Shown: positions 1-5,952 of the stretch, one piece after another
Position numbering within the stretch: the stretch's first letter is position 1
Layout: each line of letters opens with the position of its first letter
NCBI GenBank assembly: GCA_021730855.1
Contig: JAKFYM010000173.1
Span: 1-7,822 of the forward strand
Direction: 5' to 3'
DNA: 7,822 nucleotides
Source: Bdellovibrionales bacterium
GTDB lineage: Bacteria > Bdellovibrionota > UBA1018 > CAIPTA01
Program-made: the position numbers and the translations under genes
Notes under the pieces: generated by a model
What the model saw: the letters and a program-made list of their open reading frames with translations, nothing else
Told to the model about the DNA's origin: nothing
Databases searched by the model: none

Positions 1-1
1 A

Positions 2-451
2 GGGGTTCTTGATTGGGGAAGGGGGGGTGGACTGCCAGGAATTCCTCTTGCTCTTGCTCGCCGATCCATTGCCAAAAAAGAGGATGTGGTTTTTCTCGAT
101 AGCGTGGGAAAAAAAGTCACAGCAGTTAAGGAGTTTGCAGCAGCTCTCAGGCTTGAACATATTTCTTTCTTTCATGGTAGAGGCGAAGTCTATTTCGAAT
201 CCCCGAAGGCTTTAGCAGTGGAGACCGTGGTGATGCGAGCCGTGGCCCCTTCTGATCGCGCCATTCATTGGCTTAGCAATAGGGCAGCTCGGTGGATTTT
301 TTTCTTGGGACCTCTGCAGCTAGAGGGCTGGAAAGCTCAGGAAAAGAAGATAAAAAAAAGGGGCTTATGTTTTGCGCGTGAGCTGCATTTTACTTTGCCG
401 CATGAGCTTGGAGAGAGGTACCTTCTGGAATGCGTTCGAGTCCAAGGATAG
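2..451 (+). CDS. rsmG: 16S rRNA (guanine-N7) methyltransferase RsmG (GidB), 3' part only
   Basis: RsmG family enzymes transfer a methyl group from S-adenosylmethionine to N7 of a guanine in the 530 loop of 16S rRNA (G527 in E. coli). The frame is open from base 2, so the gene runs off the left edge. The 149 visible residues begin inside the SAM-binding motif: D4-W-G-R-G-G-G-L-P-G-I-P, matching the family pattern DxGxGxGxPGIPL. It is followed by VFLDSVGKKV (residues 30-39), the second family motif. HGRGE and MRAVAP further on also fit the family. Against about 207 residues in E. coli, roughly 60 N-terminal residues lie outside the window. A GTG at base 86 gives a shorter open frame, but starting there would discard the SAM motif, so it is not the true start. 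The gene lies just before parA, as in many bacteria. Identity is from remembered motifs. Confidence 0.9.
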   Translation, partial: GVLDWGRGGGLPGIPLALARRSIAKKEDVVFLDSVGKKVTAVKEFAAALRLEHISFFHGRGEVYFESPKALAVETVVMRAVAPSDRAIHWLSNRAARWIFFLGPLQLEGWKAQEKKIKKRGLCFARELHFTLPHELGERYLLECVRVQG

Positions 452-473
452 CATTTTTCATTTTCCTCTACTT

Positions 474-489
474 CGTTCCACATGAAACA
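474..489 (+). promoter_or_regulatory. Candidate parS site 1 (imperfect core)
   Basis: The 16-mer CGTTCCACATGAAACA matches the widely conserved bacterial parS consensus TGTTTCACGTGAAACA at 13 of 16 positions. The central CACGTG is CACATG here, which breaks the dyad at its centre. It lies 22 bp after the rsmG stop and upstream of parA, where ParB-binding sites are often found. It would be the weaker of the two sites if it binds ParB at all. Confidence 0.5.
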
Positions 490-509
490 TCGCAACAACT
501 TCTAAAATT

Positions 510-525
510 CGTTTCACGTGGAACG
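510..525 (+). promoter_or_regulatory. Candidate parS site 2 (ParB binding, CTP-gated loading)
   Basis: The 16-mer CGTTTCACGTGGAACG keeps the CACGTG core and matches the parS consensus at 13 of 16 positions, and 13 of 14 over the inner 14 bases. It is a near-perfect palindrome: one half reads GTTTCAC and the other GTGGAAC. Its position 74 bp upstream of the ParA start, next to a parB gene, supports a real parS. ParB bound here could nucleate the partition complex and could also repress parAB. The latter is inference. Confidence 0.8.
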
Positions 526-543
526 GGACAGCAAAAATATCCC

Positions 544-572
544 TAGCCACCACCCATTTCTCCAGATAAATT
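544..572 (+). promoter_or_regulatory. Weak candidate promoter for parAB
   Basis: TAGCCA (544-549) and TAAATT (567-572) each match the sigma70 -35 and -10 hexamers at 4 of 6 positions, with 17 bp between them. It lies 19 bp downstream of parS site 2, so ParB spreading could affect it. The match is poor and such pairs occur by chance. The rest of the 452-593 gap shows no open frame or RNA gene that I can support. Confidence 0.2.
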
Positions 573-585
573 TATGGAAATCCTC

Positions 586-590
586 GAGGG
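586..590 (+). promoter_or_regulatory. Ribosome binding site that decides the parA start
   Basis: GAGGG lies 9 bases before the ATG at 600 but only 3 bases before the ATG at 594. The spacing favours 600, which also gives the usual ParA opening MGRVISIINQKGG. Confidence 0.6.
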
Positions 591-599
591 AATATGAGT

Positions 600-1442
600 A
601 TGGGTAGAGTCATTTCAATTATAAATCAAAAAGGTGGAGTGGGAAAGACAACCTCTGCGATCAACATTGCGGCGTCACTAGCTGTCGCAGAGCGTCAAAC
701 ATTGCTGATCGACTTTGATCCCCAGGGGAACGCCACCAGCGGCTTGGGTCTAACGGTAGATGGTTCCGTGGACAAGACCATTTATCAAGCCTTGGTGGGA
801 GAATGCACCCTAGAAGAGACCTTTCGCGAAACAGAGCTTCCAGGTCTATGGGTGGTGCCCGCAGACCAAAATCTTAGCGGGGCAGAGGTGGAGCTGGTAG
901 GTGCCATCGCCCGAGAACAGAAACTCAAAAAATCGATCGATGCGATTCGCGATCGCTTTCACTACATTCTGATTGATTGCCCTCCTAGCCTTGGTTTGCT
1001 GACGATCAATGCCCTCACGGCATCGGATAGTTATCTGGTGCCCATGCAATGTGAGTATTTTTCTTTAGAGGGCTTGTCTCAGTTAGTATCTACGGCTGGC
1101 TTGATCCAAGGCGCTCTCAATCCCAAGCTGGAACTTGAGGGCATTCTCCTAACAATGTTCGACTCACGAAATAATCTGGCCCACCAAGTGGCTGACGAAG
1201 TGAAAAAACATTTTGGCGATAAGCTTTTCCAAACGGTGATTCCAAGAAACGTGAAACTAAGCGAAGCGCCAAGTCACGGCAAGCCCATCCTATTATATGA
1301 CATCGAATCCAAGGGCGCGCGCTCCTATCTCGAGGCCACGAAAGAAATCATCGAAAGAAATCTGCAGCGAGCCCGAATGGCCATGCCGCCCTTGCCAAAC
1401 GTGCAGAGCAATCAAGGCGCTGCACCCGGCTTAACACAATAA
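600..1442 (+). CDS. parA: Chromosome partitioning ATPase ParA (Soj)
   Basis: ParA is a deviant-Walker ATPase that binds nucleoid DNA as an ATP dimer. It is released when ParB-parS stimulates hydrolysis, moving the newly copied origin. The 280-residue product has the deviant Walker A motif KGGVGKTT at residues 11-18 (signature K11 and catalytic-site K16). The A' motif IDFDPQGN is at 37-44, and Walker B YILIDCPPSLG at 122-132 with D126. The later segment PRNVKLSEAPSHGKP is typical of chromosomal ParA/Soj. There is no N-terminal DNA-binding extension, unlike plasmid type Ia ParA. Start 600 is preferred over the ATG at 594 because of ribosome-binding-site spacing; the 594 start would add two residues. 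The C-terminus carries about 25 extra residues rich in Pro, Gln and Ala beyond the usual Soj end near ERNLQ. parB follows after 20 bp, so the two are almost certainly co-transcribed. Confidence 0.96.
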   Translation: MGRVISIINQKGGVGKTTSAINIAASLAVAERQTLLIDFDPQGNATSGLGLTVDGSVDKTIYQALVGECTLEETFRETELPGLWVVPADQNLSGAEVELVGAIAREQKLKKSIDAIRDRFHYILIDCPPSLGLLTINALTASDSYLVPMQCEYFSLEGLSQLVSTAGLIQGALNPKLELEGILLTMFDSRNNLAHQVADEVKKHFGDKLFQTVIPRNVKLSEAPSHGKPILLYDIESKGARSYLEATKEIIERNLQRARMAMPPLPNVQSNQGAAPGLTQ

Positions 1443-1462
1443 ATTTTATTTAGGAGCACTCT

Positions 1463-2449
1463 ATGAACCCGAATCAGCAAAAAAATCTTAATCGTCCCGC
1501 CCTGGGGAAGGGGCTTGCTAGCCTCCTGCCTGGCGCGGCTGCCACAAATCCCGCGGTGGTGGCCAAGCAGCTCATGGGGGAAATGCCCCCCGCTGCATCC
1601 ACGTCTACCACCCAGCCGCCCTTGCCCACAGAGCAGGGCGTAAATAATAAGGAGCGCATTCCGGGAATCACGCTTGCCGATGTAGAGCAAATCACCACCA
1701 ATCAATTCCAGCCGCGCCGGGATTTTGCGGAAGAGCCATTGAACGAGCTAGCCGAGTCGATCAAGGCCAATGGCGTGATCCAGCCGTTGATCGTGCGTCG
1801 AGGCGAAGACGGAAAGTTCCAGTTGATTGCCGGAGAGCGTCGCTTGCGAGCGGCAAAGCTTGCGGGACTAAAGCAAGTGCCCGTGGTCATTCGCAAAACT
1901 TCCGATAAAGAGGCCCTCGAGCTCGCGTTGATTGAAAACATCCAGCGCGAAGACCTAAATTGCGTAGAAGTGGCTTTGTCCTATTACCAATTGGCCGAAG
2001 ACTTTCAGCTCACCCAGGAAGAAATTGCAAAGCGTGTTGGGAAAGACAGGACTTCCGTCGCAAACCACTTGAGGCTGTTGAAGCTTCCGGAGTCCTTCAT
2101 CGATGACCTTCGTTCCGCGCGCTTGTCTTTCGGTCATGGCCGAGCTTTATTGTCGGTCGCCGATCCGGTGAAGCGCCTAGAGATTCGCAATAAGATCGTG
2201 GAAAAACACCTTTCCGTGCGGGAAACCGAGCGCTTGGCTGCTGAAACTCTTCTGGCGAATAAGCCTGTGGAAGAAAAGAAAGCAGAGCAGGAAGAATTCC
2301 CCGTCGAGCTGAAAAACTTTACGGAGCGTCTGGGACGAGCTCTCGGCACTCGCGTAAAAACCAAGGGCGACCAATACCGCGGTTCGATCGTAATCGAGTA
2401 TTTTTCCAAGGAAGACTTAGATAGAATTAGTGAGCAACTGCTCCGTTGA
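1463..2449 (+). CDS. parB: Chromosome partitioning protein ParB (Spo0J), parS-binding CTPase
   Basis: ParB binds parS, clamps onto DNA in a CTP-dependent way and spreads, and it stimulates the ParA ATPase. The 328-residue product has all expected parts in order. The N-terminal LGKGLASLLPG at 14-24 resembles the ParA-contacting motif. A Pro/Ala/Thr-rich linker runs to about 65. The ParB/Srx CTP-binding domain follows, with NQFQPRR at 80-86 and GERRLRAAK at 124-132, then ENIQRED at 158-164. A helix-turn-helix lies at about 184-206 (TQEEIAKRVGKDRTSVANHL), and a C-terminal dimerisation segment at about 285-328. The start has an AGGAG at 1452-1456 with 6-base spacing. Nearby parS-like sites at 474-525 are its probable targets. 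No motif is missing and the length is a little above Spo0J. Confidence 0.96.
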   Translation: MNPNQQKNLNRPALGKGLASLLPGAAATNPAVVAKQLMGEMPPAASTSTTQPPLPTEQGVNNKERIPGITLADVEQITTNQFQPRRDFAEEPLNELAESIKANGVIQPLIVRRGEDGKFQLIAGERRLRAAKLAGLKQVPVVIRKTSDKEALELALIENIQREDLNCVEVALSYYQLAEDFQLTQEEIAKRVGKDRTSVANHLRLLKLPESFIDDLRSARLSFGHGRALLSVADPVKRLEIRNKIVEKHLSVRETERLAAETLLANKPVEEKKAEQEEFPVELKNFTERLGRALGTRVKTKGDQYRGSIVIEYFSKEDLDRISEQLLR

Positions 2450-2460
2450 TTAGTTGAGTA

Positions 2461-2465
2461 AAGGA
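2461..2465 (+). promoter_or_regulatory. Ribosome binding site that decides the bactofilin start
   Basis: AAGGA ends 6 bases before the ATG at 2472. A TTG at 2454 in the same frame would place this element inside the gene and has no comparable element before it, so the ATG is preferred. Confidence 0.65.
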
Positions 2466-2471
2466 ATCACC

Positions 2472-2861
2472 ATGGCCACCAAGACCCAGCTCGCCATCCC
2501 CACAGGGGCCCACGAAGTCACCGGAGTGCTAGATCGCGGCTCTGAGTTCGATGGCACCCTCAGTTTTGAAGGTGCCTTCCGCATCGGCGGAGTTTTTCGC
2601 GGAAAAATTTTTACCGACGATGTGCTCATCATTGGGGAAGGGGCCTCGGTGGATGCAGAAATCGAGGTTGGCACCTTGATTCTTTCCGGCGAGCTCAAAG
2701 GAAGTGTCAAGGCCCGTGAACGAGTGGAAATCCACTACCCCGCGGTCTTCCGCGGCAATATCCAAACGCCGTCGTTGATGGTGGCAGACGGCGTGGTTTT
2801 CGAAGGCGTCTCCCAGATGGGCAAGTCTTCCGTCGACAAGGGAAAAGAAAGAAAAGCGTAA
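2472..2861 (+). CDS. Bactofilin (DUF583) cytoskeletal protein
   Basis: Bactofilins polymerise without nucleotide into filaments that often bind the inner membrane. They act as scaffolds for cell shape, wall synthesis or chromosome positioning. The 129-residue product is almost entirely a right-handed beta-helix repeat: short strands of alternating hydrophobic residues with recurring glycines. Examples are GTLSFEGAFRIGGVFRGKIF (28-47), the LILSGELKGSV stretch, and FRGNIQTPSLMVADG towards the end. The closing FEGVSQM (110-116) is typical of the family. A short flexible N-terminus (1-14) and a charged lysine-rich tail (117-129) flank the core. There is no enzyme motif and no signal peptide. It starts 22 bp after the parB stop, so it is probably part of the parAB transcript. 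This suggests a link to chromosome segregation, as known for Myxococcus bactofilins with ParABS, but that role here is inference. Confidence 0.92.
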   Translation: MATKTQLAIPTGAHEVTGVLDRGSEFDGTLSFEGAFRIGGVFRGKIFTDDVLIIGEGASVDAEIEVGTLILSGELKGSVKARERVEIHYPAVFRGNIQTPSLMVADGVVFEGVSQMGKSSVDKGKERKA

Positions 2862-2877
2862 AAAGTTCCGGAGATGA

Positions 2878-2906
2878 TTGACTAGCAGGCAGGGCTTGGG
2901 TACATC
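2878..2906 (+). promoter_or_regulatory. Candidate sigma70-type promoter for the ATP synthase operon
   Basis: TTGACT at 2878-2883 matches the -35 consensus at 5 of 6 positions. A 17-bp spacer leads to TACATC at 2901-2906, a poor -10 (3 of 6). It sits in the 77-bp gap between the bactofilin stop and atpF', the longest gap after parA and the natural place for an atp promoter. The good -35 and exact spacing are the case for it; the poor -10 is the case against. Confidence 0.4.
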
Positions 2907-2938
2907 AAACCATACCTTTTTTCAGCCTGTGAGTGAAT

Positions 2939-3391
2939 ATGATTGCGGACCTTCAGCGACAGCTCGGGATTGACGCGAGTTTCTTCGTACAGCTTGGCAT
3001 CTTCCTATTGGTCTTTTTGTGGCTGCGTTATATCTATTTTGTTCCCTTCCTAAAATTGATTCAACGCCGCGAAAGTCTTTCTGAGGGGCGCTCTGATGAG
3101 GCGCGTCGGTTAGAAGAAGACTCTGCCCGCATGGAGCAAGAGTATGGAGAGACATTCGCAAAAATCCGAAAGCGTGCGTCTACGGAGCGAGATGCCGATT
3201 TGGCCTTAGCCCGGAAAGAGGCGCAGCGTCTGGCTGAAGAGGCTAGGGGACAAGCGAAAGCGAAGCTAGACAGCGTGCGGGAAGCCGCTGCTCGTTCCGC
3301 CGAGGCAGATTTAACAAGCTTGAGATCCCAGGTACACACTGTTTCTTCTCTCTTGGTAGAGAAGCTAACCAAAACAAAGGTGGGGTTATAA
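2939..3391 (+). CDS. atpF': F-type ATP synthase subunit b' (peripheral stalk, Fo)
   Basis: Subunit b' pairs with b to form the peripheral stalk that ties the Fo ring sector to F1 and keeps alpha3-beta3 from turning. The 150-residue product has a short N-terminus, one membrane segment at about 14-34 (FFVQLGIFLLVFLWLRYIYF), then a long highly charged helix rich in Glu, Arg, Ala and Lys to the end, expected to be coiled coil. This one-span plus long-helix plan, and its place before a second b-type gene, fit b'. The start is uncertain. A TGA lies at 2930-2932 in frame, leaving only GTG at 2933 and ATG at 2939. Neither has a strong ribosome binding site; TGAG at 2930-2933 is 5 bases before the ATG, so the ATG is preferred. 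The b gene follows with no gap. Which of the two is called b or b' is by gene order only. Confidence 0.85.
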   Translation: MIADLQRQLGIDASFFVQLGIFLLVFLWLRYIYFVPFLKLIQRRESLSEGRSDEARRLEEDSARMEQEYGETFAKIRKRASTERDADLALARKEAQRLAEEARGQAKAKLDSVREAAARSAEADLTSLRSQVHTVSSLLVEKLTKTKVGL

Positions 3392-3880
3392 GTGGCCGCT
3401 CAAGGCATGCAAGGTGTGATTCCCTACGCAGTAAATTTTTCGGTTGTTGTGGCTTTTCTGGCCGTAGTTCTGCGCAAGCCATTAAAAAAATACATTTATC
3501 AGCGTCATGAGCATATGAAAGACGCTGTTGAAAGTGCCACCTTGGCGTATCGCAAGGCGGGGGATCGCCACGCGTCTGCGAAATCGGCTTTAGAGCGCAT
3601 TGCGGAAGAAGAGCGTGGCTACTTAGCGAAAGAGCGGCTCCAAAACGAACGAGAGAAAAAAGAAATTTTAGAAAAAGCCAAGGCCGAGGCTCAGCGTTTG
3701 TTGCGGGAAGCGGATCGTCTTTCTGGGGTAGAGCAAGACGAAGCCTCCGAGCGAGTGAAGCAGCAGTTTCTTGATCTTGTTGTGAAAGAAACGGAAGAAA
3801 GTTTACGAAAAGGGCTCAAGCAGGCGGACCATAGTGCCATTTTCAAGCGCGCCCAAACCAGCATTGAGGTGGGTGTCTAA
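3392..3880 (+). CDS. atpF: F-type ATP synthase subunit b (peripheral stalk, Fo)
   Basis: This is the second stalk subunit, expected to dimerise with b' and to bind delta at its C-terminal end. The 162-residue product has one membrane segment at about 9-27 (VIPYAVNFSVVVAFLAVVL). RKPLKKYI at 28-35 is the usual basic boundary of b subunits. A long charged helix follows, with AKAEAQRLLREAD typical of the family. The GTG start at 3392 directly abuts the TAA of b' (3389-3391), with AAAGGTGGGG at 3376-3385 as its ribosome binding site. An in-frame ATG at 3407 is possible but has poorer spacing and would trim the N-terminus. The stop overlaps the start of atpH by one base, so translation of b', b and delta is probably coupled. 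Confidence 0.93.
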   Translation: MAAQGMQGVIPYAVNFSVVVAFLAVVLRKPLKKYIYQRHEHMKDAVESATLAYRKAGDRHASAKSALERIAEEERGYLAKERLQNEREKKEILEKAKAEAQRLLREADRLSGVEQDEASERVKQQFLDLVVKETEESLRKGLKQADHSAIFKRAQTSIEVGV

Positions 3881-4410
3881 TGGCAACCATAGCTTCCGTA
3901 TACGCAAATGCCGTTTTCGAAGTGGCTCAAGAAAAAAAGCAGCTTGAATCCGTAGTTCAAGAACTCAAAGAATTTGCCGAAGCCCTCCAGACAAGTGCCG
4001 CGCTTCGCGCCTCTCTTGGTGGCGCCGGAGTGGACCCGCAAAAGAGATTGGCCATTTTGGGGGACGTGATGAACGCGCTCTCCATGAGCCCCTTGGTAAA
4101 GCGATTTTTAGAAGTACTGGCCAGTAAGGGCCGCATCTTGGTTGTTCCAGAGATTTTGCAGGATCTAGAAACGCGCATGGAAGCTGATCGCGGGATTGTG
4201 TCGGGGCATGTTCGTAGTGCCGTGGAGCTTTCGCCAGATGAGCTTGCCGTGCTCAGCAAGGCTTTGGAAAAGCGCGTGGGCAAAAAGATTCGCTTAGCAC
4301 AATCCACGGACCCCAACCTCCTTGGCGGAGTGGTGGCCACGGTGGCCGGCAAGACTTTTGATGCTAGCCTAAGAACCCAAATTGAACGATTTAGAAACGA
4401 ACTGATTTAA
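3880..4410 (+). CDS. atpH: F-type ATP synthase subunit delta (F1, OSCP homologue)
   Basis: Delta sits on top of the alpha3-beta3 hexamer and links it to the b/b' stalk. The 176 residues match the usual 175-180. The N-terminal IASVYANAVFEVAQ (4-17) is the family opening (YAxAxFexA). The C-terminal LLGGVVATVAGKTFDASLRT (147-166) matches the conserved GGxxxxxxxxxxDxSxrxqL signature. The ATG at 3880 overlaps the TAA of atpF (TAATG), with GAGGTGG at 3866-3872 about 7 bases before it. It is followed after 20 bp by atpA. Confidence 0.95.
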   Translation: MATIASVYANAVFEVAQEKKQLESVVQELKEFAEALQTSAALRASLGGAGVDPQKRLAILGDVMNALSMSPLVKRFLEVLASKGRILVVPEILQDLETRMEADRGIVSGHVRSAVELSPDELAVLSKALEKRVGKKIRLAQSTDPNLLGGVVATVAGKTFDASLRTQIERFRNELI

Positions 4411-4430
4411 TTGCACAGTAGGAGAAGGCG

Positions 4431-5936
4431 ATGAAACTTCGCGCAGAAGAAATCACTCAGATCATCAAGAAGCAGTTGGCCGATTTTGATGCCAAGCTTG
4501 ATGTGGCAGAAACAGGCACGGTGCTCACGGTGGGAGACGGGATCGCGAAGATTCACGGCCTCGACAACACCCAAGCAGGAGAGCTCGTGGACTTCGGCGA
4601 AGGCGTGATGGGCCTGGTGATGAACTTGGAAGAGGGGTCTGTGGGGACTTCGATTCTCGGCGACGACACGATCGTTAAAGAAGGCCGCACGGTGAAACGC
4701 ACGGGCAAAATCTTTGAAGTTCCCGTAGGAGAAGAGCTGCTCGGACGTGTGGTGAACTCTCTTGGTTTGCCTATCGATGGAGCGGGCCCGATCAAAGCGA
4801 AAAATTCACGCCGCGTGGAGATTAAGGCTCCGGGCATTGTGGCTCGCAAATCTGTGCACGAACCTTTGCAAACTGGAATCAAAGCGATCGACTCTATGAT
4901 TCCAATTGGCCGCGGACAACGCGAATTGATTATCGGTGACCGCCAGACTGGAAAAACAGCGATCGCCATCGACACAATTATTAACCAAAAAGGCAAAGGC
5001 GTTTTTTGCTTTTACGTGGCGATTGGCCAGAAGCAATCCACGGTGGCTCAGGTAGTAGATCGCTTGAAGCGCGCGGGCGCCATGGAATACACCACGGTCA
5101 TCGCCGCCACCGCAGCCGACCAGGCGCCGATTCAGTACATTGCTCCTTATTCGGGCGTGACCATGGCAGAGTATTTCCGCGATACCGGCCGGCATGCCTT
5201 GATTGTGTACGACGACTTGACCAAACAGGCCCAGGCCTATCGCCAGCTCTCTCTTCTCCTCCGTCGTCCGCCAGGACGCGAAGCTTACCCTGGAGACGTA
5301 TTCTATATTCACTCTCGCTTGCTGGAGCGCTCATGCAAGCTCTCCGATGCTCTTGGTGGAGGCAGCCTCACCGCACTACCGATCATTGAGACCCAAGCCG
5401 GAGACGTATCCGCCTATATCCCTACCAACGTGATCTCGATCACGGACGGACAAATTTTCTTAGAGAGCGATCTCTTTTATTCCGGCCAACGCCCAGCCGT
5501 GAACGTGGGAATTTCCGTATCGCGCGTGGGAGGAAATGCGCAAACCAAAGCCATGAAGAGCGTGGCTGGAACGCTTCGCCTCGATTTGGCCCAATACCGG
5601 GAAAAAGCTTCGTTTGCCCAGTTCGGGTCTGATCTTGATCCCGCCACCCAAAAGCAGCTGGCTCGAGGCCAGCGTCTAATGGAGCTCCTCAAGCAAGGCC
5701 AGTACTCTCCTATGGAGATGGAAGACCAAGTCGTGGGCATCTATGCCGCCAACCAAGGCTACTTGGATAAGGTGCCGGTAAATAAAATTCGTGCCTGGGA
5801 AGAGAGCTTTTTGCGGAATCTCCGTCAGAACCATGCAGATGTGGTGAAAGAGATTGCCGGCGGCAAGTTAGAAGCAGGAACCAAAACAAAACTAGACCAA
5901 GCGATCCAAGAGCACCTCAAGACATTCAACATTTGA
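4431..5936 (+). CDS. atpA: F-type ATP synthase subunit alpha (F1)
   Basis: Alpha alternates with beta in the catalytic hexamer. Its sites bind nucleotide without catalysis, and it donates the arginine finger to the beta catalytic site. The 501-residue product opens MKLRAEEITQIIKKQL like other alpha subunits. It has the P-loop GDRQTGKT at 169-176, the same numbering as in E. coli. The Walker B region ALIVYDDL is at 256-263, and the signature PAVNVGISVSRVGG follows with R365 as the arginine finger. The family C-terminal domain runs to the end. The length fits (E. coli 513). The Glu normally catalytic in beta is Gln here (Q200 in YVAIGQK), as expected for alpha. AGGAG at 4420-4424 gives 6-base spacing to the ATG. 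atpG follows after 16 bp. Confidence 0.98.
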   Translation: MKLRAEEITQIIKKQLADFDAKLDVAETGTVLTVGDGIAKIHGLDNTQAGELVDFGEGVMGLVMNLEEGSVGTSILGDDTIVKEGRTVKRTGKIFEVPVGEELLGRVVNSLGLPIDGAGPIKAKNSRRVEIKAPGIVARKSVHEPLQTGIKAIDSMIPIGRGQRELIIGDRQTGKTAIAIDTIINQKGKGVFCFYVAIGQKQSTVAQVVDRLKRAGAMEYTTVIAATAADQAPIQYIAPYSGVTMAEYFRDTGRHALIVYDDLTKQAQAYRQLSLLLRRPPGREAYPGDVFYIHSRLLERSCKLSDALGGGSLTALPIIETQAGDVSAYIPTNVISITDGQIFLESDLFYSGQRPAVNVGISVSRVGGNAQTKAMKSVAGTLRLDLAQYREKASFAQFGSDLDPATQKQLARGQRLMELLKQGQYSPMEMEDQVVGIYAANQGYLDKVPVNKIRAWEESFLRNLRQNHADVVKEIAGGKLEAGTKTKLDQAIQEHLKTFNI

Positions 5937-5952
5937 GGTTTAGGAGTAGAGG

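Larger units (their letters stand above)
474..525. repeat. Inverted repeat formed by the two parS-like sites
   Basis: Bases 474-488 (CGTTCCACATGAAAC) and the reverse complement of 511-525 (CGTTCCACGTGAAAC) agree at 14 of 15 positions, separated by 22 bases. The sites are therefore inverted copies of each other. A transcript reading through from rsmG could fold into a 15-bp stem with one A-C mismatch. No T-run follows, so it is not a classical intrinsic terminator. Confidence 0.7.

Noticed and set aside
9..215. Open frame of 68 codons at the left edge in another frame from rsmG
   Set aside because: It overlaps the rsmG reading, which carries the SAM-binding and LDS motifs; the 68-residue product has no recognisable family pattern.
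452..593. Chromosome origin (oriC) in the rsmG-parA gap
   Set aside because: No DnaA box (TTATCCACA-like) cluster or AT-rich unwinding region is visible; the parS-like sites suggest only that an origin may be nearby.
949..956. GCGATCGC octamer (cyanobacterial HIP1-like)
   Set aside because: A single copy in parA, with no enrichment noticed elsewhere in the window; chance or codon use explains it.
1243..1258. Third parS-like sequence inside parA (ACGTGAAAC at 1249-1257)
   Set aside because: Only one half-site matches (9 of 16) and it encodes the conserved RNVKLSEAPS segment, so protein conservation explains it.
2899..2922. Possible intrinsic terminator after the bactofilin gene (GGTA...TACC then TTTTTT)
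   Set aside because: The stem is only four base pairs with a 10-base loop, too weak for a terminator call; mentioned only as a leader feature.
4806..5312. Open frame of 168 codons on the minus strand
   Set aside because: Antisense to the conserved nucleotide-binding core of atpA; no family pattern and no ribosome binding site context that I can support.
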